From an uncultured Clostridia bacterium (GTDB lineage Bacteria; Bacillota; Clostridia; Christensenellales; Borkfalkiaceae): a stretch of 64,000 bases of DNA. The first letter of the stretch is position 1, and every line of letters starts with the position of its first letter. Of this stretch, positions 15,144-24,645 are shown in pieces. The position numbers were made by a program, and so were the translations under genes. The notes beneath the pieces are model-generated. The model searched no databases, was not told the origin of the DNA, and saw nothing but the letters and a program-made list of their open reading frames with translations. The stretch covers positions 62,001 to 126,000 of the forward strand of contig CAKQRD010000006.1 of the NCBI GenBank assembly GCA_934271275.1, given 5' to 3'.

Positions 15144-16037
15144 ATGGACGGCAACAATCAACCGCAATATTCCAAATTAGGTTCGCTGCTTAATATAGAA
15201 AAGGTTTCTACCTTCGAGCGCACGAGTCCTTGGAAAAACGCGGAAGTGGCGTTCACCTGGACGAATTTCGACTACCCGTTTTTTCATACCCACGAATACT
15301 GGGAGCTTATGATAATGATTGAGGGAAGGCTTAACCATTTCATAGACGGCAAAAAATACGTTCTGAACGTCGGCGACGCCTGGATCGTCAAGCCCACGGA
15401 CGAGCATAAGCTTTGCGCGCTCCCCTCTACCCCCATAAAACAGCTGAATTTCGTTATACGAAAGGAATATATGCAAAAGCTTTGCGCGCTGTACGGAATA
15501 GACCTTGCTTCGCGCCCCGAAAATACTTTTCCCGAAAAGCTTGCTTTTACGCTTAAAGAAACGACTATGCGCCGCATCGCCAACGAAACGATACTCATTC
15601 AGGCACAGAAAAACGTTCCCGAAGAGGAAAAGGTTATGAGCTGTAAAATTCTGCTCGGCGAAGTGTTTTCGGAGTATATAAGGCAGAACGTCCTCGTGGA
15701 AAAGCCTTACCCCGACTGGCTGGAAACGCTTTTAATCAAGCTGTCCGATCCGTTTTTCGAGGAAGGCTCGATAAAAACCGAACTCGTGAAAAACGCGAAT
15801 TACAGCTATTCGAGTTTAATCAGGCTTTTCAAGCAATACACGGGCTACACGATTATCGAATACGTTCAGATAAAAAAGACCGAATACGCGGCGGAGCTTA
15901 TCCGTTCCACCGATAAAAAAATTCTCGAAATCGCGGGAATTTTAGGCTACGACAGTTTAAGCCATTTCAATCACCTTTTTAAGAGATATACGGGCTTAAC
16001 GCCGAAGGAATACCGCGCCAGATATTCGGAAATTTAG
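15144..16037 (+). CDS. AraC family transcriptional regulator
   Basis: A 297-residue regulator with an N-terminal cupin ligand-binding domain (about 35-110: FHTHEYWELMIMIEG, DGKKYVLNVGDAW) and two C-terminal helix-turn-helix motifs (about 195-295: SYSSLIRLFKQYTGYT and LSHFNHLFKRYTGLTPKEYR). Such proteins usually sense sugars. GGAGG precedes the ATG. The convergent gene encodes a trehalase, so control of trehalose or another glycoside is a reasonable but unproven guess. Confidence 0.9.
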   Translation: MDGNNQPQYSKLGSLLNIEKVSTFERTSPWKNAEVAFTWTNFDYPFFHTHEYWELMIMIEGRLNHFIDGKKYVLNVGDAWIVKPTDEHKLCALPSTPIKQLNFVIRKEYMQKLCALYGIDLASRPENTFPEKLAFTLKETTMRRIANETILIQAQKNVPEEEKVMSCKILLGEVFSEYIRQNVLVEKPYPDWLETLLIKLSDPFFEEGSIKTELVKNANYSYSSLIRLFKQYTGYTIIEYVQIKKTEYAAELIRSTDKKILEIAGILGYDSLSHFNHLFKRYTGLTPKEYRARYSEI

Positions 16038-16144
16038 AACGTGACCGTAACGCAGTCGTCGTAAAAATTACCGTTTGAACGAATACCGTAAATATCAAAA
16101 ATAGAAATAAACGACTTAAAAGACGAATTTAGTTTAAAATGTGC

Positions 16145-16186
16145 GGTGCGGGGCGATTTTTGATAAAATCGCCCCGCACCTTTTTT
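16145..16186. terminator. Strong bidirectional terminator between araC and trehalase genes
   Basis: A perfect 16-bp stem (GGTGCGGGGCGATTTT / AAAATCGCCCCGCACC) with a TGAT loop is followed by TTTTTT on the plus strand; on the minus strand it is followed by CACATTTTAAAC. The rest of the 316-nt gap (16187-16353) is T-rich with short imperfect repeats of GTTTTTCACC, and no gene is seen there. Confidence 0.88.
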
Positions 16187-16353
16187 ATGTTTTTCACCGT
16201 TTTTTTGCGGTTTTTCACCGTTTTTTCGCGTTTTTTCACGTTTTTGCGGCTACGTTATAAAACCGCCGTTTTTTTCGTTACAATTTTTCCGCGCTTTAAT
16301 TTTTTCCACGCGTTTATTTTCCCGTGCGTTCCGCGTTCTCCGCTTTTACGCTT

Positions 16354-17565
16354 TTACTTTTCGCTTTCGACGAAATAGCGATAAACGGCGGCAGTCCAAC
16401 CCATCATAGGCATCGTTTCGTATTCGGTCGTAACGGCGATTTCGCCCGTTAAACCGTCGTACTTTTCCCAAGTTCTGCCCGTCTTTTCAAACACCGTTTT
16501 CAATACGGAAACGTATTTTTCCGCAATTCGCGCCGCGTCCTCGTTAAGCCCTATTTCCTTTAAGCCCATATACGCAAGGCAGGTCGCCGCAGGCCATGTA
16601 CACGGATAGTCCCACTGATAAAATACTTTATCTTCCCGCTTTTCGCAAGCAGAAAGCCCGTACGGCAGTTCAAGACGGCTTAAAACCTTCTTCGCGCCCT
16701 CTTTATCGTCCGATACCCCGAAGGTATAGGGATACAAGGAAACCGCCGACAATATCACGGAATGTTTCCCCGTGACGAAATTATAATCGAGATATATTCC
16801 GTCCTCGGTAAGATAATATTTGTTTATAAGCTCTTTTCTCTTCGCCGCCCTTTCGGCAAATTCCTTCGCTTCCTCGCCGCAACCTAAAATATTAAGCATC
16901 TCCGCGGTTTTTATCTCTGCGTCGTATAATATGCAGTCGAGGTCGAGGTGAGAAAACTCGTGCGCGGCTATCTTACTCTTCGGCGTTTTGAAGCGCATGT
17001 TAAAGTCCAGCCCGCTCTCCGCTATCGCCATTATGTCGCGACCTATCTGCATTTACTCTTCGGGCACGTCGCTTTCTTCCTGAACGCGTCCGTGATGCCA
17101 AAGGTAATTGTTCATAATCTCTCGGTCACTGCCGCTGTTGCCGTAAGAATTGAGACCTATCGGGTTTTTGCGGTTCTTTTCCCAGAACTCGTGTTCTTTG
17201 AGAATCGTTCCGATATATTTTTCTATAAACGCTACGTCGCCGTTTTCTTTATAGCACTCGTAAACCATACGAGTGAAAAACGGCGGCTGCGACCTGTCCG
17301 TTATATAATTCGCGTTGGGCATATACCCGAGCGTATCTATAAATTTCGCGATATTGTCTACGTTATACCTCGCCTGCTCCGAATACCCGTCGAGCATAAG
17401 CCCTTTGTTTATAAAATAGGTATCCCAGTAGAATATTTCGGTATAAACGTCTACCGCGCAGGGCGAAACGTACGGGTGGTCTACCTTAACGCTTCCTGCA
17501 AGCTCCTCCGCGGGGTGAAAGGTTTTCGTCCAGTTTTCTTTTATGTATGCCGATACTTTATCCAT
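16354..17565 (-). pseudogene. GH37 trehalase interrupted by one in-frame TAA (two reading frames in tandem)
   Basis: Two adjoining pieces in the same frame (17565-17053, 170 residues; 17052-16354, 232 residues) together make a GH37-like alpha,alpha-trehalase. The first has the signature-1 region VDVYTEIFYWDTYF. The second has AESGLDF with the likely catalytic Asp, signature 2 QWDYPCTWPA, and the C-terminal EYETMPMMGWTAAV with the likely catalytic Glu. They are separated only by TAA followed at once by ATG (GAAGAG-TAA-ATG). This may be a nonsense mutation, a sequencing error, or two polypeptides made by coupled reinitiation. No other frame damage is seen. The start has SD GGAAGAAAG and a perfect consensus promoter, so it is probably expressed. 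Confidence 0.8.
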
Positions 17566-17600
17566 AAAATTCTTTCTTCCGTTTTATTTTGTTTGCGGTT

Positions 17601-17629
17601 ATTATATCAACTTGCCGACCGAATGTCAA
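17601..17629 (-). promoter_or_regulatory. Consensus promoter of the split trehalase
   Basis: On the minus strand: TTGACA (17624-17629), 17 bp, TATAAT (17601-17606). The predicted start is near 17594, 29 nt before the ATG at 17565. Confidence 0.85.
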
Positions 17630-17713
17630 CGACTTATAAGCATTTCGGCTGGCGACTTTTCTCTTTTTTCGTTTTATAATCGTTTTTAATGCTCTCTGTG
17701 GTATAATCGGGAA

Positions 17714-17746
17714 CGCGGGCGAAGCCGAATTTCGGCTTCGCCCGCG
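17714..17746. repeat. Perfect 16-bp inverted repeat without a T-tract
   Basis: CGCGGGCGAAGCCGAA and its exact complement flank a single T. It lies between the M16 peptidase end (17855) and the trehalase promoter. Neither strand has a following T-run, so it is an atypical terminator at best; it could be a palindromic repeat element. Confidence 0.5.
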
Positions 17747-17854
17747 CCGTTACCTGACGATTTTGTTCCTCGACGCTTCTTTTCCCTCGGCAATTTTTCC
17801 CACACTAACAAGTCGCGGAAAACCGTTTTTCTACGCCTTTACGCTTTCAAAAAA

Positions 17855-19099
17855 CTAAACAATTTTAAGCGGGGAACGCTTCGGTCCGACGGTCGCGGTC
17901 GAAATCTTTCCGAGATCGAAAACCTCTTTCGCCATAGCGTTCACCTCTTCTATGCTCGTGTTTTCGATTTTCGCCACGCGCTCGTCGAAATCGAAAATCT
18001 TATCGAGCATCAAAAGGTATCTTCCGTATAAAAGCATTTGCGAAGCGGTGCTTTCCTGCCCCATTATGAACGCCGATTTTATTTGCTCTTTCCCGCGCAA
18101 AAACTCCTGCTCGGTCACGCCGCTTGCCGCGATTTTCTTTATCTCTTCCGCGATTGCCGCTTCCGCGCTTTCCCTTGCAGAGGTATTCACGCCCGCGTAA
18201 ATTTCCAGAACTCCGCTTTCTTTATAGGTAGACATATAGGAATAAATACTATACGCAAGCCCCATATCCTCTCTTATCCGCTGAAAAAGTCTGCTACTCA
18301 TACCGCCGCCGAACACGGTGTTCGCGATATTGAGGGCTATTCCGCGCTCGTCTTTAACGCTTACCGCAGGCATACACAAGCCTATGTGCGACTGCTCCGT
18401 GCGCTTGGTTTTATATAAATTCTGCGGAATTCCGCACTCCGCTTTCCTTTGCGGCACGGAAGTAAAACGGGTGAATTTACTCGCAAAATACTTTTCGGCA
18501 AGCTCCTCCGCCTCTTTTTCGTCCACGTTGCCCGCAACCGAAACGACCACGTTGTCCGCGGTATAATACTTGTCCATATAGCGCAAAAGGTCCGCGCGGG
18601 AAAAACTCTTAACGTTCTTTGCCGTGCCGAGAATGGTTCTGCCCAGTCCGTCCTTACCGTAAAAGCTTTCTGCAAGAAGGTCTAAACACAAGTCCTCAGG
18701 TTCGTCCTCGCACATATTTATCTCTTCCACCACGACGCCCTTTTCTTTATCGAGCTCCGTCTGCTTTAACGCGGAATTAAAGAAAATATCCGAAAGAACT
18801 TCCAAAGAATCTTCAAAATGCTCCGCCGTCGATTTGGTGTAGAAGCAAGTGGTTTCTTTGGAGGTATACGCGTTTATCTGCGCGCCTATTCTGTCTATAA
18901 AATCGGAAATTTCAAACGCGGTGCGCTTTTTTGTACCCTTAAAAAGCGAATGTTCTATAAAATGCGATATTCCGTGTTCGGGATCGGTCTCGTTGACGCT
19001 TCCCGTTTTGACGAGTACCCCGCACGACACGGTGAAAAGCCCAGCCATTTTATGCACGACGAGCCGCAAGCCGTTATCGAATTTCTTGTAGTATACCAT
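17855..19099 (-). CDS. M16 family zinc metallopeptidase (processing-peptidase type)
   Basis: A 414-residue peptidase with the inverted zinc motif HFIEH at 46-50 (Glu49 catalytic) and a downstream glutamate cluster (VVVEEINMCEDEPED, near 125) that supplies the third ligand. The second half contains FGGGMSSRLFQRIRE, the typical substrate-binding motif of mitochondrial-processing-peptidase-like and YmxG-like enzymes. In Firmicutes such a gene is commonly close to pnp, as here (pnp at 20294). Cytoplasmic; the substrate is unknown. GGGAGAAA precedes the ATG. Confidence 0.92.
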   Translation of the reverse strand: MVYYKKFDNGLRLVVHKMAGLFTVSCGVLVKTGSVNETDPEHGISHFIEHSLFKGTKKRTAFEISDFIDRIGAQINAYTSKETTCFYTKSTAEHFEDSLEVLSDIFFNSALKQTELDKEKGVVVEEINMCEDEPEDLCLDLLAESFYGKDGLGRTILGTAKNVKSFSRADLLRYMDKYYTADNVVVSVAGNVDEKEAEELAEKYFASKFTRFTSVPQRKAECGIPQNLYKTKRTEQSHIGLCMPAVSVKDERGIALNIANTVFGGGMSSRLFQRIREDMGLAYSIYSYMSTYKESGVLEIYAGVNTSARESAEAAIAEEIKKIAASGVTEQEFLRGKEQIKSAFIMGQESTASQMLLYGRYLLMLDKIFDFDERVAKIENTSIEEVNAMAKEVFDLGKISTATVGPKRSPLKIV

Positions 19100-19335
19100 T
19101 TTCGTTTCTCCCGAATTTCAATTTTTCTCTGAAATTCTTATAGAATTTATCTTATCGTTTATTATTTTGCGCTGTTTTAGCCGCGTTATCCGCATATTTG
19201 CCGAGCTATCGCGCGTTATTTTTGCCGCTTATAACTCCGCCGCTACCCGCTATTACGCCGCGCCGCCGTTACGCTATGCCGTCGGTTTTCGGTTTTTCTA
19301 TGCATACTATTCGTTTTTATAGCTGCTATCCGCAA

Positions 19336-20067
19336 TTACGCCGCGCCGTCCGTAATATTTTCTTTCAGGTTTTCGCTTACCGTAACGAGCGAAAAACCCT
19401 TATTTTTACAGATTTTTATAATTTCCGGCAAAACTTTCAGAGTGTGCGGCTTTGGGTGCATAAGAATAAAATCGCCGCCCGCAAGGTCTTTAGTGGCGCG
19501 TGAAATAATCTTTTTCTCGTCTTTATCGCGCCAGTCTATCGTATCTTTCGACCACATTATAACTTTATAACCGAGTTCCTCCGCAGATTCTAATACGGCG
19601 GAAGAAAAACTGCCCGAAGGCGGGGCGAAAAGTTTGGGTTTAACACCCGAAAGAGCGGTTATCACCGCATCTGCGGCGGCTATTTCTTTCTTATTTTCGA
19701 CAAGCGAAAGTTTTTTGTGGTCTTTATGAAAGTAGCCGTGATTTGCTATTTCGTTACCGCTTTCCGCTATGCGTTTTAGGGTTTGCGCGTTATCGTCCGC
19801 CCAACAGCCGCCCACGAAAAAAGTGGCTTTCGCGCCGGACTTGTCAAGTTCATCGATAATCGCGTTCACAATCTCCGCATTTTCGTAAACGTTAAACATT
19901 AAAGACACTTTTACGCCGCTTTTATTCCCGCCGTAAATCGCGCCGAGAGCCTTGCCGCCGTATATCGGGGCGAGCGGCTCAATAAAAAAACTGACCGAAA
20001 ACACGGCGGCAAGTATCAGAATCAACGCAAAATTCGTAACGACGGACACTCTTTTACTCGTTTTCAT
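19336..20067 (-). CDS. NodB-fold polysaccharide deacetylase-like protein lacking the first metal Asp
   Basis: A 243-residue protein with an N-terminal membrane anchor or signal (about 10-32) and a NodB carbohydrate-esterase 4 domain (about 50-240). Motif 2 is present (ANHGYFHKDH with two histidines); LFAPPSGSFS, TIDWRD and ILMHPKPHT match later motifs. Motif 1, normally TFDDG, reads SLMFNVYENAE, so the catalytic/metal aspartates are missing. It resembles the PdaB-like or YlxY-like sporulation group, in which motif 1 is variable. It may be inactive or act differently. Located between the M16 peptidase and pnp. Confidence 0.82.
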   Translation of the reverse strand: MKTSKRVSVVTNFALILILAAVFSVSFFIEPLAPIYGGKALGAIYGGNKSGVKVSLMFNVYENAEIVNAIIDELDKSGAKATFFVGGCWADDNAQTLKRIAESGNEIANHGYFHKDHKKLSLVENKKEIAAADAVITALSGVKPKLFAPPSGSFSSAVLESAEELGYKVIMWSKDTIDWRDKDEKKIISRATKDLAGGDFILMHPKPHTLKVLPEIIKICKNKGFSLVTVSENLKENITDGAA

Positions 20068-20171
20068 CTTCTTTTCTCCTACTCGCTATTTTATGCGGGT
20101 AAGGATAAGTAAATGACGACTAATAACGGCGCGCCGACCTTTTTTAAAGACCTTAACTCTTATTTTTTGAA

Positions 20172-20208
20172 AGGATTAAAACTAAAAGGCGGCGTATCCG
20201 CCGCCTTT
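20172..20208 (-). terminator. Terminator after pnp
   Basis: Minus-strand hairpin AAAGGCGGC-GGATAC-GCCGCCTTT followed by TAGTTTTAATCC, about 85 nt downstream of the pnp stop. The stem is strong and the T-tract is interrupted. Confidence 0.65.
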
Positions 20209-20293
20209 CGGTAGGTTTTTGTTTTAGTTGTGCCGTACGCCCGACAGCCCGCAACGTATAACCGTCCTGCACGGGACAAGCGTCTGTATTCTT

Positions 20294-22393
20294 TTACTCT
20301 TCGTTTACGATTTCGAGAAGTTTTAAGTCGATTCCCTTTTCGCCGATTTTGATGATTTCTACTTTCACCTTGTCTCCGATATGGAGAACTTCTTCAACCG
20401 TTTCGATTCTTCTTTCGCTCATTTTGGAAATGTGGATAAGTCCGTCTTTTCCGGGAGCGAGTTCGCAGAACGCGCCGACCTTCGGTAAAATTCTGACGAC
20501 TTCCGCAATGAACATATCGCCGACTTCGGGATCTTTCGCGATAGAAAGAACGATAGCTTTCGCACGTTCAGCCTGCGCAATGTCGCCCACACACGCGATA
20601 TTGACTCTTCCGTCGTCCTCGATGTCGATCTTAACGCCCGTTTCTTCGATAATCTTGTTGATGACCTTACCCTGCTTGCCGACGACGTCGCCGATCTTTT
20701 CGGGATCGATTCTAAACGAAATAATCTTGGGCGCGTATACGGAGAGTTCGGGTCTCGGGCTGTCGATAACCTCTAACATTTTGCCGAGAATATGCTTTCT
20801 GCCGACGTTCGCCTGCGCGATTGCGGATCTTAAAATGTTCTCGTCTATACCTTTGATTTTTATATCCATCTGGATAGCCGTGATACCCTTTTCAGTACCC
20901 GCTACCTTAAAGTCCATATCGCCGAGGAAGTCTTCGAGTCCCTGAATGTCGGTAAGGATAGAAACCTTGCCCGTTTCCGCGTCTTTGATAAGTCCCATTG
21001 CAATGCCCGCGACGGGTGCTTTTATCGGAACACCCGCGTCCATAAGCGCGAGGGTAGAACCGCAAACGCTGCCTTGCGAGGTCGAACCGTTGGAAGAAAG
21101 GACTTCGGAAACGACTCTTATCGCGTAGGGGAACTCGTCCTCCGAGGGGATAACCGGCTCTAACGCTCTTTCGGCAAGCGCGCCGTGACCGATTTCGCGA
21201 CGACCGGGGCTGCGGAGCGGTTTAGCTTCGCCCGAAGCATAACCCGGCATATTGTACTGGTGCATATAACGCTTTGCGGTTTCGCCGTCGAGACCTTCTA
21301 ATTTCTGCGCGTCGGAAAGCATACCGAGGGTACAAGTGGACATAACCTGCGTCATACCTCTCGTGAATACGCCCGAGCCGTGAACTCTGGGAAGAACGCC
21401 CGCTTCACACCAGATAGGTCTGATTTCGGTGAGCTTTCTGCCGTCCGGACGAATACCGGTGTTGGTAATTTTAGCTCTCACCTTCTCTTTGGTAAGATAA
21501 TATAAGGAGTCTTTTATCTCTCTTTCCTTCGCGGGGAAAATATCCGCAAAGTGTTCTAAACAATCCTTTTCTACCGCGTCCTGTCCCGCCTGTCTTTCGT
21601 GACGGTCGAAGGTATCGAGCGCTCTGTCGAGTTTTTCGCTTGCGTATTCTCTTACAGCCGCATCGATTTCTTCCGGAACGTGATAAAGTTCCATTTCTCT
21701 CTTCGGCTTGCCGATTTCTTTAATGATTTCTTCCTGAAAAGCGCAAAGACGTTTGATTTCTTCGTGACCGAACAAAATCGCGCCGACCATTTCGTCGTCG
21801 GAAATTTCTTTTGCGCCCGCTTCAACCATCATAATAGCGTCTTTCGTACCCGCGAGGTTAAGAGTAAGCGTGCTTTTCGCCCTCTCGGCACAATCGGGGT
21901 TAATAACGTATTCGCCGTCCACTATGCCGACGACTACGCTGCCCGTAGGTCCTGCAAACGGAATGTCCGAAATGCTTATCGCGATACTCGAACCGAGCAT
22001 TGCGAGGGGTTCGGGCTGAATATCCGGTTCTACCGAAAGAGCGGTCGCAACGACTATAACGTCGTTGAAAAGTCCTTTCGGGAAAAGCGGACGGATAGGT
22101 CTGTCGATAAGGCGGCTCGTTAAAATCGCCTTGTCGGAAGCTCTGCCCTCGCGGCGTTTAAATCCGCCGGGGATTGCGCCTACCGAGTACATCTTTTCTT
22201 CAAAATCTACGCCGAGAGGGAAATAATCCATACCGTCTCTCGGTTTTTCCGCCATAGTTACGTTTACCATAACGGCGGTGTCTCCGCAGCGCAGCACGCA
22301 CGAACCGTTCGTCTGCTCCGCGTATTTGCCCGTTTCGACGATAAGTTCTCTGCCGCCGACGGTAGTTCTGAATTCTCTGTAATTTTTGGTCAT
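20294..22393 (-). CDS. pnp: Polyribonucleotide nucleotidyltransferase (PNPase)
   Basis: A 699-residue 3'-5' phosphorolytic exoribonuclease of mRNA decay. Two RNase PH domains (about 1-215 and 300-535) flank an all-helical linker; a KH domain (about 555-615, IGDVVGKQGKVINKI) and an S1 domain (about 620-690, GDMFIAEVVRILPKVGAF) follow. FERR-like FEEKMYSVGAIPGGFKRREGR is present in the first core. The frame is open 21 codons upstream, but AGGAG fits the ATG at 22393. rpsO lies just upstream in the same direction, the usual order. Confidence 0.98.
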   Translation of the reverse strand: MTKNYREFRTTVGGRELIVETGKYAEQTNGSCVLRCGDTAVMVNVTMAEKPRDGMDYFPLGVDFEEKMYSVGAIPGGFKRREGRASDKAILTSRLIDRPIRPLFPKGLFNDVIVVATALSVEPDIQPEPLAMLGSSIAISISDIPFAGPTGSVVVGIVDGEYVINPDCAERAKSTLTLNLAGTKDAIMMVEAGAKEISDDEMVGAILFGHEEIKRLCAFQEEIIKEIGKPKREMELYHVPEEIDAAVREYASEKLDRALDTFDRHERQAGQDAVEKDCLEHFADIFPAKEREIKDSLYYLTKEKVRAKITNTGIRPDGRKLTEIRPIWCEAGVLPRVHGSGVFTRGMTQVMSTCTLGMLSDAQKLEGLDGETAKRYMHQYNMPGYASGEAKPLRSPGRREIGHGALAERALEPVIPSEDEFPYAIRVVSEVLSSNGSTSQGSVCGSTLALMDAGVPIKAPVAGIAMGLIKDAETGKVSILTDIQGLEDFLGDMDFKVAGTEKGITAIQMDIKIKGIDENILRSAIAQANVGRKHILGKMLEVIDSPRPELSVYAPKIISFRIDPEKIGDVVGKQGKVINKIIEETGVKIDIEDDGRVNIACVGDIAQAERAKAIVLSIAKDPEVGDMFIAEVVRILPKVGAFCELAPGKDGLIHISKMSERRIETVEEVLHIGDKVKVEIIKIGEKGIDLKLLEIVNEE

Positions 22394-22673
22394 TGTTTTC
22401 TCCTGATCCTTAACTCTTATTATTCCGAAACGGCTTCGCACCCCGCGCCGCCGCACAAAATTCTTTTAATTTATAAGTTTTTCCCCGTTATCGCGCATTT
22501 CGCGAATTTATCGCGAAGCGTTTCCGCAAAGCCCATCGCTTCGCCGCATAGTCTTTTTGCCGCATATTTGCATATATCTGTCTGCATATATTCGTATATC
22601 CGTAGCGGCAGACTTTCGGCGCGGAGTTTTGCCAAACCGCGCGTATTTTGAAATAAAACCGTCTTTTTTAAGT

Positions 22674-22697
22674 AAAAAAGGGCGGAAAAGACCGCCC
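22674..22697 (-). terminator. Terminator between rpsO and pnp
   Basis: Minus-strand hairpin GGGCGG-TCTTTT-CCGCCC followed by TTTTTT, 12 nt after the rpsO stop. The remaining 22394-22673 stretch shows no gene. It probably allows partial read-through or separate expression of pnp. Confidence 0.85.
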
Positions 22698-22709
22698 CTT
22701 CTTGAATTC

Positions 22710-22973
22710 TTACTTTCTAAGATCGAGGTCTGCGATAATCTTTCTGTATCTTTCGATGTCGATCTGCTGTAAATATTTCAAAAGACCTCTGCGTTCGCCG
22801 ACCATTTTCAAAAGTCCGCGACGGCTGTGGTTGTCGTGCTTGTTGGCTGCGAGGTGTTCGTTAAGGTGATTGATTCTCTCGGTTAAAAGAGCTATCTGCA
22901 CCTCCGCCGAACCCGTATCGCCTTCGTGACGACCGAACTTCTTGATTATCTCTTCTTTTCTTGCCTTTTCCAT
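22710..22973 (-). CDS. rpsO: 30S ribosomal protein S15
   Basis: An 87-residue primary 16S-binding protein of the platform. The family segments are plain: KFGRHEGDTGSAEVQIALLT, then INHLNEHLAANKHDNHSRRGL, then LLKYLQQIDIERYRKII. AGGAGG precedes the ATG. It is followed by pnp after a terminator, as in most bacteria. The 5' UTR of about 95 nt may carry S15 autoregulation. Confidence 0.98.
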   Translation of the reverse strand: MEKARKEEIIKKFGRHEGDTGSAEVQIALLTERINHLNEHLAANKHDNHSRRGLLKMVGERRGLLKYLQQIDIERYRKIIADLDLRK

Positions 22974-23074
22974 ATTAGTTTTACCTCCTGTTATTTAATG
23001 GAATAGTCCGCTTTAAGCAAAGCCTCGGGTGGAGAATCCGCAAAACCTTGCGTAAAGTATTTTAAGCATTATTA

Positions 23075-23103
23075 AGTATATCAAAAATATCTGCGTTTGT
23101 AAA
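23075..23103 (-). promoter_or_regulatory. Promoter of rpsO
   Basis: On the minus strand: TTTACA (23098-23103), 17 bp, TATACT (23075-23080). The start near 23068 gives a leader of about 95 nt with two small hairpins (GCAA-GGTT-TTGC and GCTTT-GCTT-AAAGC). Confidence 0.65.
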
Positions 23104-23244
23104 CTGTTTTTTAAGCCTTTCTGCGATTTGTCAATCATTTTTCGGTTATTTTTCGGGTTGCGTTCAAAAACCGCGGCGTTCGGTTTACAGAAGCTCGTTC
23201 TCTCTCTCGCGCGCCGCCGCTCCGTTTACGAATTTTCGGAAAGC

Positions 23245-24645
23245 TTATCTCCGTTCTTTGAAAAAAGCGCGCTTTGCGGCAAGCCTTTCTTCAAAACCCG
23301 AAAGATAGGATTTGACGTCCTTCGGTGCGGCAAAGCGTTCTATTCTCCCGCCCGAAAAATCCACGCGCTTGCTGATTGCTCCCGCCCCGCAAGCCACGGT
23401 GGAGGAAATTTCTTCCATAGTGTCTATATTATAAACGCATTCTTTGCCTTTTTTGGCGTAACCCGCGTTTTCGAGGTTGCCCGCCATATATTTCTGACGG
23501 TAGAGATAATACGGGCGATACCCCGCCGCGGACAGGCTTTTTTCGGCGAAATTCACCATTTTTTCTATCTCGCCGCACTCTATTCTGTCCGTTTCCTCCG
23601 CGAGATACGAGCCGCGCTTTACGCACAGCGTATGCACCGTTATATCGTCGGGAGAAAGCTCTATCGCCTTTTCTATGCTCGCGGCGAAAACCTCCGCCGT
23701 TTCGCCTTCCAGCCCCGCTATAAAGTCCATATTCGTTACGAAATCGTCTTTTGCGAGCAGGTATTTTTCGACCGCCTCCGCCGCCGTATGCTCCCGCCCT
23801 ATTCTTTTAAGCGTTTCGTCCGAAAAGGTCTGCGGATTCACGCATACGCGAGTCACTCCGAAATCCTTTAAGATTTTCAGGTTTTCTTTGGTTATGCGGT
23901 CGGGTCTCCCCGCTTCCACCGTAAATTCCACGCCCGTGTTGATTTTATCAAGCGCGGACAGTATTTTTATAAGGTTTTCGTCTGAAAGAGCTACGGGCGT
24001 TCCCCCGCCAACGTAAATGCTGCGAAGCTTTTTCACGAACGCCGCGCTTTGCTCTATCTCTTTGACGAGAGCTTCGGTATATTCGTCCATAAGATTCGCG
24101 GAGCTTCTCAAATCCTGCGTGATGAACGAGCAATACTTACAGCGCGTGGGGCAGAACGGCACGAACACGAAAAAATCGGTGTTATCGGGGTCGCGGTCGT
24201 AATAGTCCTTCTGCGCTTCTAAAACGGCGCGGGTAAGCTCGGTTTTTTCCCTGCTCACCTTCATAACGTCGGTAAAAAATTCCTCGAAATTCCCGTTTTC
24301 GTCCGCTTCGGTATAAGCGAGACGGGTAGGTCTTATGCCCGTGAGCGCGCCCCAAGGCAAGTTTATGCCGTAAAAGGACGATAACGCGCGATATACCGAA
24401 AGCTTTGCATACCGCTTGATAAGCCGCTTTTTGAGAATTTCCGTTTCGGGATTATGCGAAAGATTGCAAAACGCGTACGCTTTGCCGTTTATAAGCACGA
24501 GGTTGGAATATTTCCCTTCCGTTTCGGTGAATTTATGGTTTATTTTAAGGCTTTCGTCTTTCGGAAAAAGCCTGACGACTTCATTAAGCTCGCTTTCAGC
24601 AAACGCGAGGTTCGTCGTAAGGTTAGTCGAAGTATTATCGTTCAT
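23245..24645 (-). CDS. hemZ: HemZ-like coproporphyrinogen dehydrogenase (radical SAM)
   Basis: A 466-residue radical SAM protein of the HemN/HemZ group, named for oxygen-independent coproporphyrinogen III oxidation. The cluster motif CPTRCKYC gives Cys165, Cys169 and Cys172; SIYVGGGTPVAL and TVEAGRPD are typical. The long N-terminal region (about 150 residues) is a HemZ trait. The true substrate of Firmicutes HemZ is debated. Its start overlaps the end of the MBL hydrolase gene by 11 nt, and it is the last gene of the recJ-relA-MBL-hemZ set. Confidence 0.9.
   Translation of the reverse strand: MNDNTSTNLTTNLAFAESELNEVVRLFPKDESLKINHKFTETEGKYSNLVLINGKAYAFCNLSHNPETEILKKRLIKRYAKLSVYRALSSFYGINLPWGALTGIRPTRLAYTEADENGNFEEFFTDVMKVSREKTELTRAVLEAQKDYYDRDPDNTDFFVFVPFCPTRCKYCSFITQDLRSSANLMDEYTEALVKEIEQSAAFVKKLRSIYVGGGTPVALSDENLIKILSALDKINTGVEFTVEAGRPDRITKENLKILKDFGVTRVCVNPQTFSDETLKRIGREHTAAEAVEKYLLAKDDFVTNMDFIAGLEGETAEVFAASIEKAIELSPDDITVHTLCVKRGSYLAEETDRIECGEIEKMVNFAEKSLSAAGYRPYYLYRQKYMAGNLENAGYAKKGKECVYNIDTMEEISSTVACGAGAISKRVDFSGGRIERFAAPKDVKSYLSGFEERLAAKRAFFKERR

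Noticed and set aside
16187..16353. T-rich stretch with GTTTTTCACC repeats as a possible ncRNA
   Set aside because: The repeats are short and imperfect, no promoter or stable fold is seen; it reads as low-complexity spacer after a terminator.
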